Source: Pyropia yezoensis
Taxonomy: Eukaryota > Rhodophyta > Bangiophyceae > Bangiales > Bangiaceae
Direction: 5' to 3'
DNA: 64,000 nucleotides
NCBI GenBank assembly: GCA_009829735.1
Contig: CM020620.1
Location: forward strand, 15,721,186 to 15,785,185
Below the pieces are notes generated by a model. That model worked only from the letters and a program-made list of their open reading frames with translations. It had not been told where the DNA came from and ran no database searches. The position numbers were made by a program, and so were the translations under genes. Shown piece by piece: positions 20,296-30,786 of this stretch (position 1 is its first letter; every line of letters starts with the position of its first letter).

Positions 20296-21246
20296 ATGGA
20301 CGTCCCTCTGTACCGCTCTTTTGGGGCCCTTGCCACCCGTCTCCCCGCCCTCGCGACGCTCACCGCCGCCCACATGGTGTCGCCCCCCGCGTGGCTGCCC
20401 TACCTGGCCCTCTCCCGTTCGGCGGGCCTTCGCCCCGCTTCGACCGGCGCGCTCGTCGTTGGTGGCTGTGCCCTGCATGCCCTCTCGACGGTTGTTGCAG
20501 CGGCTGGCCTCGCCGCCGCGGGTGGCGTGGCGGGCGCCCTTCTGGGGGGGGCGGTGCCCCGCCTTGGCGCCGCTGCCGCGCTGGGCGCGGTGGGGGTGTG
20601 GCTGGTCTATGGCGCGCTGGTGCGGGGGGATAGCGGCCTGCCAGGCTGCTGTGAAGAGGGCACCCCTGCGGGCTGCGGCAAGGTACCGACAAGCCCCCCA
20701 CCGGCGGGGGACGCCAAGGCAGCAGCCGCGTCGGCGGGCGCGCCCGGAGCAGACGGCCCCTCGGCGGAAGCGACGGCGGCCGCCGGCCCCGCACCCGCGG
20801 CGGGTAGCCGGGCGGGTCTGGCGCTGTTGGCTGCCGCCGCGCTGACGCCGTGCGTGTGTGCGCAGCCGCTGCTGGTTGGGCTGGTTGCGAGCTCCCCCGA
20901 CATGGGCCGTGTGCCCGCCCTGGCCACCGCGGGGGTGGTCATCTGGGTCGTCTCGACCGTGGTGGTGGGGGCAGCGGTGACGCTGGGGGGGGGGCTCGCC
21001 CGCCACCTGGGTCTCGGTGGGAGCCGCCTGCGCGTGGCGGAGCGCGTGCTCTTTGGGGTCGTCCTCCTGGTCCTGGCGGTGGTGACCGCGACGGGGGGAG
21101 AGCACGCCCACCATGATCACGGTGGCAGTATGGCGGGGGGGGAGGTAGACGCGGCGATGCACGCGCACCACCACCACCACGATGGGATGGCTGGGATGGG
21201 GTGTTCAATGCACAAAGCGGAAGTGCACGCACACCATGAACTGTGA
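20296..21246 (+). CDS. NicO/HupE-like multi-pass metal transporter
   Basis: The protein has 316 residues from ATG 20296. Five or six hydrophobic segments can be seen. The first, with HMVSPPAWLPYLALSRSAGL, resembles the histidine-containing first helix of bacterial NicO/HupE/UreH-type proteins of the LysE superfamily. A second half-repeat starts LLAAAALTPCVCAQPLLVGLV, the LTPC motif of that superfamily. A variable Ala/Gly loop separates the halves. The last helix (VLFGVVLLVLAVVTATG) is followed by a 50-residue His/Met-rich tail (HAHHDH, HAHHHHHDGMAGM), a likely soft- or transition-metal ligand. It probably exports nickel, cobalt or copper across an organelle or plasma membrane. The substrate is inferred only. 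The single-exon structure and bacterial-type family are compatible with old transfer. Confidence 0.6.
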   Translation: MDVPLYRSFGALATRLPALATLTAAHMVSPPAWLPYLALSRSAGLRPASTGALVVGGCALHALSTVVAAAGLAAAGGVAGALLGGAVPRLGAAAALGAVGVWLVYGALVRGDSGLPGCCEEGTPAGCGKVPTSPPPAGDAKAAAASAGAPGADGPSAEATAAAGPAPAAGSRAGLALLAAAALTPCVCAQPLLVGLVASSPDMGRVPALATAGVVIWVVSTVVVGAAVTLGGGLARHLGLGGSRLRVAERVLFGVVLLVLAVVTATGGEHAHHDHGGSMAGGEVDAAMHAHHHHHDGMAGMGCSMHKAEVHAHHEL

Positions 21247-22409
21247 AGCACTGGAGGAAGGTGCAAGCTACCTCCCCCTGGCAGCTTGGATGTTTGAGCA
21301 GCCCGCTTTGGCGCCCACGCCCGTGTGCAAACTGTCGCTCGCTCGGTGGCTCAATTGCGCGTTGTGCTGCAGCCCAACCCTCCCATTCTGTCTTGCATGG
21401 AGGAGCGACGTGATGCGCAAGAGTACTCCGCATATACGTGCAGAGCACAAACGCCCAAGATAAAATACGCATTCCGACCTACCATCGCGGCAGCGTCTTT
21501 ATCACATCCCACTTTTCTTGACCTCCCGACGCTGCACGGCTTGCAGCAGGTTCGCAGGTACGGGTACCATAAGGCGACACCGCAAAACCTAGCGGTCGAT
21601 CTCAACGAGGGAGACGCAACCCGGTTGAGCGCGGCGCACCTCCACCCAGCAGGCAAACAGCAACAGTCGATAATCAACAGCAGCGGGCTTCAACCAATCC
21701 CCCCCCCCAAAACCCGAGAGGAGGAGCGCAGGCGACCGATGACGTACGCAGATCAGCCGCGCCAGCACGGCGCGCGAGCGGAAAGGACAGACGACGGCAG
21801 CCGCCCCACTCTTGTCGCGACGGAACAGCAGGATGTGATGGGCGGCTCCGGGCCGTGACTGGCGTGGTGCTCCCAGCCGCGGCTGTGCTGGACGCGTAGG
21901 CCGCGCCACTCAGCCTCAGCTGCGCCCACACCCCGTGCGGAGGGGCGCCGCCCCCTCCCGTAGGGTACCCGTGCAGCCCGTGGGTGCCCCTGGGCCGCTG
22001 CCGCCGCTGCAGCCTCTGCCGCGGACATACTCGCCGTCGCCGTCACCGCCGTCGCGCCTCCGCTGCTGCCGACGCCGTCGCCGTCGTCCCCGCTGCCGCC
22101 GCCGCCACGTTTGCCAGTATGTATTGCCTGCCGAAACGATGTTTTTTCGTGCTGTCTTGAAAGCAGTGATCATCACGTCATTCTTTGGTGTAAAAAGGAC
22201 TCGCCACGTGGTGCCCTGTACGGATCTCCGAGTCGACGTCACGAAGCCATCGGGCGGGGGGTCTTGACCGTCGCCCCAGCCACCTCCCGCCTTCGCCCGT
22301 CGCCCCCCCGCTGCCTTTCGTCCGCCTGTCCACCCGTCCGCCCGTCCGCTGCCCCGCATACCCTCCCCTTCCCCTTCCACACGCCCCACTTCCACGTCAC
22401 TACCTCGAC
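21247..22409. other. intergenic, no gene recognised
   Basis: This is the 3' flank of the transporter and 5' flank of the tRNase Z. GC is lower at 21400-21700. No conserved motif is seen in the short ORFs. Confidence 0.6.
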
Positions 22410-22524
22410 ATGGCGCCTACGGCGGCCACTTTCCTGTCCCCCCCGCTGCCACGGCGGCGGCCACCCCCGCCGCGGCTGCGGCTACCCGGCCGTCCGTTGC
22501 CCCCCGTGGCGGTGGCGGTCTCGC

Positions 22525-22556
<32 letters not shown>

Positions 22557-25166
22557 CGTGCACGGCGTGGACAGCGGCGGCCGCCGCCCGTCGCTGCGGC
22601 CGTGGCTGAGGGGGAGGGCGGGGAGGACCCCCCCGACGTCGCCCCCACCGCAGCTGCCCCCCCCCTCTACCGCAACCCAGCGTACGCCAACTTACCCCCG
22701 GTCCTCCGCGACTGCTCTGACGCGGTCTATTCGCCATCATCCCCGCCGCCCCCGCCCCCACCCCCCCGGTGGGAGGACGACCCCCCCCCGTGGCTGACGT
22801 CGGGCTTTCTCGGCTGGCGCGCCGAGGACGACGCGTGGTGGCGGCGGCACCGCGCGCGGGAGCTCCAGACGCTCGGCCCCACGGTGGAGGGGGTAACCCC
22901 AGACACCCGCGCCCCGCGGCTGGCGCCGGTGGTGTGGCCAGAGAACGAGGCGGCCCGTTCTGCGGGGAGGCCCTGGTTTGATTTTGCCACCGCCGAGTGG
23001 GTGGGTGGCCCCACGGGCAGTGGCGGCGGCGACGGCGCCACCCCCGACGGTTGTGGGGACCCCGACTGCACCGGCTGCTGCCGCTGTGTGGACGAGTGGG
23101 CGGCGGTGGAGGTGGAACCGCCGCCGGGCGTCCGTGGCTGGCGGCCGCCGCCGGGCTTGCGCCGGGCCCTGCGGCTGCCGCCAGGGGGGTGGCGGGTGGT
23201 GCACCTCGGCACCTCCTCAGCTTTGCCGACGCGGAAGCGCAACGTCTCGTCGACAGCCTTTCTCGCCGCCCCGCGGGCGCCCGCCTCCCCCCCACCGCCG
23301 CCGGCCGTTCCCCTGCCGCCGGGGGTGGTCCCCACTGCCACCCCGTCGCCCGAGCCGTGGCTGGCACTGGTGGATGCCGGCGAAGGCACCGCCGCCCGCG
23401 TCATTGGCGCCCGGTGGGGAACCCCCCACGCCCTCCGCTGGCTCCGCGCCATCTACATTACGCACGTCCACGGGGATCACCTGTACGGCCTGCCGTCGCT
23501 GCTCATGACTGTCGGGCTCGTCACCGCTGCCCGTCGGCGGGCGTCGCTCCGCGCCAAAGCTGCTGCGATGGCGGCGGGCACCTGGGACGCGTCCGCCGAG
23601 CCCATCAATGGCACCGACGATGACCCAGTCATCCGCATTTACGGGCCGTATGGGGTGCGCTCGTTTGTGCGCGCCGCCCTCAACACCACCGCCCTGGTGG
23701 GCGTGCGTTTTGCCATCTCGGAGCTGGTGCCTCGCGACGGGGACTTTGGACACATCGGGCGGGGGTGGCGACCCAACACCGTCGGCCTTTTTGACAAGAC
23801 AGATGGTGGCGGGTCAGGAAAGGGGGAGAATGGCGGCGGTGCCGTGGAAAGCTCGGGCCCCCCCCCGCCTCACCCCGAGGAGGAGTACGTCCCTGATATC
23901 GAAGCGGATGCCGACGGCCTGTGGCGGGTTGGCGGGTGGGGTGGGGGTGAGGTGGTGGCGGCACCTCTCAAGCACCGAGTACCGTGCTTTGGGTATGTGT
24001 TTCGGGAAGTGGTGCCGACGGAGGATGAGGGGGAAGCTGCTGCCGCCACCTCTGCCGCTGGCGTCACCGCCACGGCTCCCCCTGCTGCATCACTGTCGCC
24101 TCCACCCGCCGCGGCCCCGGGCCCTGCCGTCGACGGCGAGGTGGATGAGGCCAAGGCTCGTGCGCTTGGCGTGTATGGCCGCCAATTTTCCGTCCTCCGC
24201 TCGGGACGTCCGGTCACCATTAAGGCAACTGGGCGAGTGGTGACGCCTCTGGATGTGGCAGTTGACGGCGGGGGCGAGGCGGCTGGCGGCCTTCCCGCGG
24301 CGGCGACGCCCCCCCCCACCGCGTCAACAGCAGCGGCGGCAGCGACGCGCCCCCCCCCCCTCCCACCCGTAATCCCCGACGGCCGTCCCCTCCGCAAGGT
24401 CATCCTGCTGGGTGACACGGCTGACAGCTCTGCCATTGCCGCCGCCGGCGCAGGCGCAGACCTTCTCGTCCACGAGGCGACGTTTGCCAACGCGCTGGCT
24501 GATAAGGCGGCCATCGCTGCGCACAGCACTGCGGCCATGGCGGGTGCGTTTGCGCGGGCGGTGGGCGCCCGGCGGCTGCACTTGACCCACTTTTCGTCGC
24601 GCTACGAGGTGTGGACGGGGGGGGGCGCCGACGGCGACGCGGATGGTGGGGGGGAAGGAGGGCTCGGCACGGCGATGGTAGTCGAAGGGGCGGCGGAGGC
24701 AACCTTACCGCGGAGTGTCGTGGCGGCCAGCCCCCGACCCCCCCTGGTCGAGGAGGAGGAGGAAGACGACGACGACGCGGTAGATGACGACGAGGATGTG
24801 GATGCCCCCGGTGGGCACGTCTCGTCCACTCTTGTGATTGATGAGGAGGATGAGGAGGCGGCGGAAGAGGGAGCCGTTGGGCCTTCGTCATCATCCTCTA
24901 GGGACGGCCAACGCGCTGCCGCCGCCGGCGCTGCCGGTGCAGCCAGCACCGCGACCAACAGCCGCGGTGGCGACGGCTGGCGGCGCCAGCCATCAGACGA
25001 CCTCTACAGCCCGTCTGCGCTGGTGCGCGAGGCGGCGGCTACGTATCGTGGCGGCGGCCGCGTCGTGGCCGCTCGGGACTACATGGAGGTGGACCTGCTG
25101 CCGGCCGAAGGCGGGTGGGGCCGTGGGCGGTACGGCGACGACGTCGCTGCCGCTGCCGCCGTATGA
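22410..25166 (+). CDS. tRNase Z (ribonuclease Z), organelle-targeted
   Basis: A single exon encodes 918 residues. It cleaves the 3' trailer of precursor tRNAs. The N-terminus (about 45 residues, Pro/Arg/Ala) looks like a plastid transit peptide. The metallo-beta-lactamase core begins VVHLGTSSALPTRKRNVSSTA; the metal motif THVHGDH is at residues 351-357. Further on are IRIYGPYGVRSFV, LKHRVPCFGYVF, LLGDTADSSA (about 668), HEATF (H688) and AAHST, the full tRNase Z signature set. It is a short (ElaC-type) core enlarged by low-complexity inserts at about 470-510 and 540-660. An acidic Glu/Asp tract lies near 790, and a degenerate ~160-residue N-terminal extension contains CGDPDCTGCCRC. Convergent with the valyl-tRNA synthetase. 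Confidence 0.92.
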
Positions 25167-25778
25167 GGAGGGCGACGCGCCAGCAGGAGGGGTGAAGGAG
25201 AGGGGGGAGGGCGGGGAAGTTGGGAGGGCCAGACGTCAGTGTGGGAGGACGAGAGTGAATGGTTTCTCTCAGCTCACGACAGATACGCTCGGTTTCCGAG
25301 CGGAGTCCACGCCCTATCCTGCTACTGAGTGCAAGCAAACTGGCATTCCCACCAAGTGAGCTCTCCCGCCTTTCCCCAACCACTGTCATTGCCACTGTCG
25401 ACGGAAAACAGTACGTTCTCTCCCCGGCAGTGTCCGTTCATACCCGCTGGTGGCACTGCCGCGTGGCGAGTTAGGCCCACCCCGCCGCCCGTCGCCGTGG
25501 GCGGGGGGCGCGCCTTGTGGGGGGATGGGGTCATCTGGTGCTGGCGGCTGGGCAGACTGCGATCGCAGCGGCCGGAGAAACAAAAAGCGCATCCATCGCG
25601 GCCCTCGGCGGTGAGTGGCCACCGACGCCGCCGGCCGCGGGAACCGCACCGGTGAGGGGGCACCAAATAACAGAGCAGAATAGGGCGAATACGATCAAAA
25701 AACATAGCCTCAACATTGGTCCCTATCCACACGCATACCCACAACAGAGGAACCCCTTGGCGACCACAGCCCCATCGG
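25167..25778. other. short convergent intergenic interval
   Basis: This is the 3' flanks of the tRNase Z and ValRS genes. AT-richer near 25670-25740; no gene recognised. Confidence 0.6.
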
Positions 25779-28700
25779 TCATTCCTCGTCCGCTGCGAGA
25801 GCGCGCAGCTCCTCGAGCCGTTGCCTCAGGCTGCCCAGCTGCTCGTCCAGGTCCGCCGCCGCCGCGTGCGTGGCGGCCACCACGGCCGGTGGGGCCTTGT
25901 TGGCAAAGCTCGGCGCCGACAGGCGGCGCTCCAGGCCGGCGCGGTCGGCCTCCAGCTTGCCCACCCGCTTGTCCAGCCGTGCGCGCTCCTTGGCAAAATC
26001 CACCAGCCCCGCCATGGGCAACACCGCCCGCAGGCCGTCAGCGACGACCAGGTGCACCTCGGAGGCAGTCGACGTGGGCGCCGCAGCTGCCTCTGGTGCG
26101 GCGTCGTCGCTGCCGCCATTGGCGTCAGCAGTGGTGCCGCCAGCCCCGCCCAGCCCGTCCAAGCTCCCGTCCGTCACATCATTGACGACCAGGCGCGACA
26201 CGTCCACCTTGGCCAGCAGCCCCAGCATGGCCGCCTCGGCGTGCACGTCGGCGGCCACGTCGGGCGCGGCGTAGACCGTCAGCGGCACACGCGCAGACGG
26301 TTCAACGCGGTACTCAGAGCGGGCGTTACGAACAGAGCGGATGAGCGCCTGCAGGCGTTCATACCGGCGGATAGCGTCCGCGTCGACGGGGCCACCTGCC
26401 GGCCAAGCCGCCGTGATGAGCGCGGGCTCACCCTGGTCAGAAGGCCGGGGGAAGCGCTGCCACAGTGCTTCCGTAACGTACGGCATAAACGGGTGGAGCA
26501 GCCGCAGGCAAGTGTCGAGCACGTACACCAGCGTGGCGCGCGCGTCGGCTTGCTGGCGCGCCACCTCCTCCGCCGAAGGAGCGTCTGCGCCGTCCGTCGC
26601 GGCGCCCGCCGCCCAGAAGCGCGTCTTGGACGTCTCCACGTACCAGTCGGCAAACTCGTCCCACAGAAAGTCGTGGATCTGCCGAGCGCTCTCCCCAAAC
26701 GCCAGCGTGTCCAGGCCTGAAGACACAGACGCCACCAGCGTGTGCAGACGTGCAATAATGTAGCGCTCGGGCAGGGCCAGTTCCACGAGCTCTGGCTCGG
26801 ACCACCCACCCACCGCGCGGGTGCCGAGCGAGGCAACCACCGCGGCGTCGGGCTCCCCGTCCACGACGCCAAGTACGTACCGGCAGGCGTTCCACAGCTT
26901 GTTGGCAAAGTTCCGGTTGGTCTCCACCTTCTCCATGGACAGTGGCACGTCCTGGCCGGGGGTCGAGCCCGTCACCAGCGAGTACCGCAGGGCATCCGTG
27001 CCATACAGCGCAATGGTCTCAAGCGGGTCCACCACATTTCCAACTGTCTTGCTCATCTTGCGCCCGCTGGCGTCGCGGACCAGGCCGTGGAGGTAGATGG
27101 TGTCAAAAGGAGGGGTGCCACCGTCAGTGAGGCCCATCCCCAGCATCATCATGCGGGCCACCCAAAAGAAAATGATGTCATAGCCCGTCTCCATGACGCT
27201 GTTGGGGTAAAAGGCCGCTAGGTCAGGGGTCTCCTCCGGCCAGCCCAGCGCAGAAAACGGCCACAGGCCAGAGGAAAACCACGTGTCCAACACGTCCTCG
27301 TCCTGGACCAGGTCAACCGCACCAGGTCCGTATTTGGCCGCCGCCTGTGCAACCGCGTCCGCCTCGTCGCGGGCAACGACATAATCACCCGACGCGGGCA
27401 CCGCCGCGGTCGCGGCGGCAGCAGCGGCTCCCGCACCGCCTGCTGCCGCTGGGGACACGTGCCACACCGGTACGCGGTGACCCCACCAAAGCTGCCGGCT
27501 GATACACCAGTCGCGGATGTTGTCCATCCAGTGGAAGTAGATCTTCTCAAACCGGGGGGGCACCACCTTGACCCGCCCGTCCCGCACCGCATCGCCAGCG
27601 GGCTTGGCCAGCGACTCGGTGCGGACAAACCACTGGGTCGAGACGAGTGGCTCAATGACCTCCCCGCCCCGCTGGGACCGCGGCACCCGCTGGGTGTGGG
27701 GCTCGGTGCGAAGGGCTAGCCCCGACGCCTGCATTGCCGCCCAGACAGACTCACGGGCCACCGCCCGGTCCTGGCCTGCAAATGCGCCCGCGGCCTCGTT
27801 CATGGTGCCGTCCTTGTTCAGCAGGTTGATAGTCGGCAGCGCATGGCGCTTGCCAATCTCGTAATCGTTGGGGTCGTGGCCAGGCGTGATCTTGAGCGCA
27901 CCTGTCCCAAACTCCCGGTCTACATAATCATCCGCAATGATGGGCACGGTGCGGCCACCCGTCTCAGGCACCACCGCCCGCTGGCCGACCAAATGTGCAT
28001 ACCGCGGGTCCTCGGGATGCACGCAGAGTGCTGTGTCGCCAAGGATAGTTTCGGGGCGGCTTGTGGCCACGGGCACCACCTCGTCACTGTCGGCAAGCGG
28101 GTAGTTGAAGTAGTAGAGGGTGCCCTGCTCCTCTGAAAACTCCACCTCCAGGTCCGAAACGGCCGTGCGAAGGTTGGGGCTCCAGTTGACCATATACTCG
28201 CCCCGGTAAATGAGGCCCTTCTCGTGCAGCCGCACAAACGCCTCCGTCACGGCCGCCGACAAGGGCTCATCCAGGGTGAACCGCTCCCGCCCCCAGTCGC
28301 ACGACGCGCCCAGCCGTCGCAGCTGCTGCGTGATGTACCCCCCCTTGGTGCGCTTCCAATCCCACACGCGCTCCAGAAACGCGTCGCGGCCCATAGTCTC
28401 CCGGTCCAGCCCTTCGGCCGTCAGGGACCGCTCAACCAGCAGCTGCGTTGCAATGCCCGCGTGGTCCGTGCCTGGCAGCCAGAGGGTTGCGTGCCCTTTC
28501 ATCCGATGGTACCTGACGAGGATATCCTCGAGTGCCACAAACATGGCGTGGCCCATGTGGAGGCCGCCCGTCACGTTGGGCGGGGGCATCATAATGGTGA
28601 AAGGCCGGAGAGATGGGTCCTTGGGTGCCCGGGGCACAAAAAGGTCCGACTCGCTCCACCAGTTGTAGAGGGCTGTCTCAACCGCCTGCGGGTCGTACTT

Positions 28701-29078
28701 CGTCGGCATCTCCTCCCCAGGGGGGCCGCGGACCACATCGGGAAGGGGCAAGGGGGACGGCTCCGCCGGAGGCAGGTGCGCATACGCAGCCGCGTCAAGG
28801 GGGGGGCGACCACTGGTAGCCGATGACTTGACCGCCGACCCGGGCGCCGGCCCAGCGGCCGCCGCCGCCGCCGCGGAAGGCGGCGAGGAGAGCGACGCCC
28901 GCAGTGGGAGCCGCGCGACCGCCGCCGGGTGAACAGAAGGGGATGACACTCCCAAGGGGCGGCGGCTGAGCAGCGCGCCGGGTCCCGCGAGGCCCAGGCC
29001 CGCTGCGCCCCGGCGGCGGAGGGCGGCCCCCGCAGCTCCCGCTGCGCTCGTCGCGAACGCCACCGCCCGGCCGTCCAT
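25779..29078 (-). CDS. valS: valyl-tRNA synthetase, probably plastid/mitochondrial
   Basis: A single exon encodes 1,099 residues from ATG 29078. It charges tRNA-Val with valine. A transit-like N-terminus rich in Ala/Arg/Ser spans about 120 residues, then YDPQAVETALYNWW. The class-I HIGH motif is HMGH at 174-177. The CP1 editing domain has LGDTALCVHPEDPRY, and KMSKTVGN is near residue 673 (Thr in the last KMSKS position). An anticodon-binding domain follows, and the C-terminal coiled-coil arm (LVDFAKERARLDKRVGKLEADRAGL...) is complete to ALAADEE. The length and order are those of bacterial-type ValRS plus a transit peptide. An earlier in-frame non-ATG extension exists but is unlikely to be used. 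Confidence 0.96.
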   Translation of the reverse strand: MDGRAVAFATSAAGAAGAALRRRGAAGLGLAGPGALLSRRPLGVSSPSVHPAAVARLPLRASLSSPPSAAAAAAAGPAPGSAVKSSATSGRPPLDAAAYAHLPPAEPSPLPLPDVVRGPPGEEMPTKYDPQAVETALYNWWSESDLFVPRAPKDPSLRPFTIMMPPPNVTGGLHMGHAMFVALEDILVRYHRMKGHATLWLPGTDHAGIATQLLVERSLTAEGLDRETMGRDAFLERVWDWKRTKGGYITQQLRRLGASCDWGRERFTLDEPLSAAVTEAFVRLHEKGLIYRGEYMVNWSPNLRTAVSDLEVEFSEEQGTLYYFNYPLADSDEVVPVATSRPETILGDTALCVHPEDPRYAHLVGQRAVVPETGGRTVPIIADDYVDREFGTGALKITPGHDPNDYEIGKRHALPTINLLNKDGTMNEAAGAFAGQDRAVARESVWAAMQASGLALRTEPHTQRVPRSQRGGEVIEPLVSTQWFVRTESLAKPAGDAVRDGRVKVVPPRFEKIYFHWMDNIRDWCISRQLWWGHRVPVWHVSPAAAGGAGAAAAAATAAVPASGDYVVARDEADAVAQAAAKYGPGAVDLVQDEDVLDTWFSSGLWPFSALGWPEETPDLAAFYPNSVMETGYDIIFFWVARMMMLGMGLTDGGTPPFDTIYLHGLVRDASGRKMSKTVGNVVDPLETIALYGTDALRYSLVTGSTPGQDVPLSMEKVETNRNFANKLWNACRYVLGVVDGEPDAAVVASLGTRAVGGWSEPELVELALPERYIIARLHTLVASVSSGLDTLAFGESARQIHDFLWDEFADWYVETSKTRFWAAGAATDGADAPSAEEVARQQADARATLVYVLDTCLRLLHPFMPYVTEALWQRFPRPSDQGEPALITAAWPAGGPVDADAIRRYERLQALIRSVRNARSEYRVEPSARVPLTVYAAPDVAADVHAEAAMLGLLAKVDVSRLVVNDVTDGSLDGLGGAGGTTADANGGSDDAAPEAAAAPTSTASEVHLVVADGLRAVLPMAGLVDFAKERARLDKRVGKLEADRAGLERRLSAPSFANKAPPAVVAATHAAAADLDEQLGSLRQRLEELRALAADEE

Positions 29079-29539
29079 GGTGGACGACCCACAGGGATGA
29101 CACCCCACCACCAGAGGAGAGGGAAGATGGGAGCCAGTGGCGGACACAGCAACAGCCACTGCCACCGCGGCAACGGTTGCTGAACAGGGAAGGGACGCCA
29201 GTCGGCGTTTCTTGGCGGTTGTACAGATGGGGCTGGTCGTCAAAGGCTGAGGTCGAGATCTTGCCAACCGCGACCACGTCGCGGTGCGATCCGTGCCGAG
29301 AAATTAGACTGCCCAATTGACCCACCGATGCCAAATACTAAAGTAGTGTTCAACCCTGTAGCACTTCTGTGGGAAAATTGAGTCCCGTCAGAAAACCTGA
29401 TGACACAGGGGTGTCACCTTAAGACGGGAAACTATTGCCTGTGCGATTTGGATCTCGACCAGCGAGTGGCCGCCGTCGACGAACCGATCCTCGCCGGCAT
29501 CGATGCAACCCACCTCGTTCAACAGCGTGGGCGCTCGAC
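29079..29539. other. intergenic, divergent promoter interval
   Basis: This separates ValRS from the small plus-strand gene. No repeat or RNA is recognised. Confidence 0.55.
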
Positions 29540-30246
29540 ATGCCGCCGCGGTCACAGTTGTTGTCGAAGGGACGTGCACAGCCGTCACGTCTGTCCCCGC
29601 TTGCCGCCGGAGGTTACTTCGCCAGCTCTTGCGTCACCGGCGCCCTCCACTCAGTCCTCTTCGGGAGCGGCTCTGCCCCTGCGGCCAACGGTGTCTCCTC
29701 CCACCAGGTACGTCATGCACGCCTACGCACTCGGCAATCGCCTCCCGACCTGTGTGCTACCACCTCACCTTGGCACCTCCGATCCCGCCCCCCCCGCCCC
29801 CCCGCTCCAACGATATGACGAACTACTTGTACATAGGAATTACCAGCTGAGGATGGTGTGTCGGGCAGGCGTTTGCTGCTTCGGCGGCAGCGTCGGCCTG
29901 GCCCACCGCGCTGCTGACATCGTACTCGCGGCTTTATTACTATTACCGATCGTTTGGACGTACCCTCACACCACCGGCTGTTGTGGACGCGCCCCGCTGG
30001 GCCGGCTGTTGCGTGGGGCTGCCCCCTTTTCCCAGCGGTGGGGATGGGGGTGAGATTTTCTATGCTACGGCTGCCGGTGGGGCCGCCCTCGTTTGGCTCC
30101 AGTCGCTAACCGCTCTGGCTTCCCCCGCTGCTCTGTCGTTGTTACCGCCGCGTGTGCTTTTTCTCCTGCGTGTGTACGTGCCCCCCTTCCAACTGCGGCC
30201 CGTTCTGTTCAAGATCTACAGTTGTCCTTGTGCGAGACTTGTGTAG
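29540..30246 (+). CDS. unrecognised small membrane-like protein, two exons
   Basis: Exon 1 is 29540-29707 (56 codons) and ends CACCAG|GTACGT. Exon 2 is 29869-30246 after TGTCGGGCAG and keeps phase 0. The joined product is 181 residues. Features are a basic, Ser-rich N-terminus, a LAAGGYFASSCVTGALHSVLF segment, a Tyr-rich SYSRLYYYYRSFG stretch and a hydrophobic region ATAAGGAALVWLQSLTALAS followed by more apolar sequence. This suggests an organellar or secretory membrane protein. No family is recognised. The consistent phase and strong donor are the main support. Confidence 0.38.
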
Positions 30247-30786
30247 CCAGGCAGGGTGTGTGGAGAGGCCACAGACGATGGTGGATGGGGGAGAAGGGGG
30301 CGCTCTGTCAAGTCTGGATAGTGTCGCTGTGTGGGGTGTGGTGCTGTTGTGGGGGAGCGTGGTTTGCTTGCAGCCTGGTGCCTCTGTAACGTCACTGCCT
30401 GCGTCGCGCCCCACGAGCCTGATACGATAAAGATGCGGATGAGACGTATGGGAAAGAACACGGTTCCTCATCTTCGCAGTACAGTACTTGCCGTGTCGAC
30501 AGCTTCTTCGCCCCACCTCCTACCAAGCACGTGAGAAGGGAAACCACGGGCCAAGCGCTGTGTTCACCTCCGCCTCGAGGCAGGCGCCCCCTGCTCCCGC
30601 CAATCCACTTCATCGCCCCCCCCCCGACCCAATCAAGCGTTCCCGCCACCATCGTCCCCCCCCACCCACCCGTCCTTCCCCATCCGCATACATACGCGTT
30701 CGTATACAAGTTGCGCTGCTCTTTCTCACGAGTGGCCCGCCCACCGAGAACTTCCACCCCTCCCCCCCCCCCCCTTTCTCTCTCAC
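30247..30786. other. intergenic, no gene recognised
   Basis: This is the 3' flank shared by two converging gene models. Pyrimidine-rich runs occur near 30745-30780. Confidence 0.5.
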
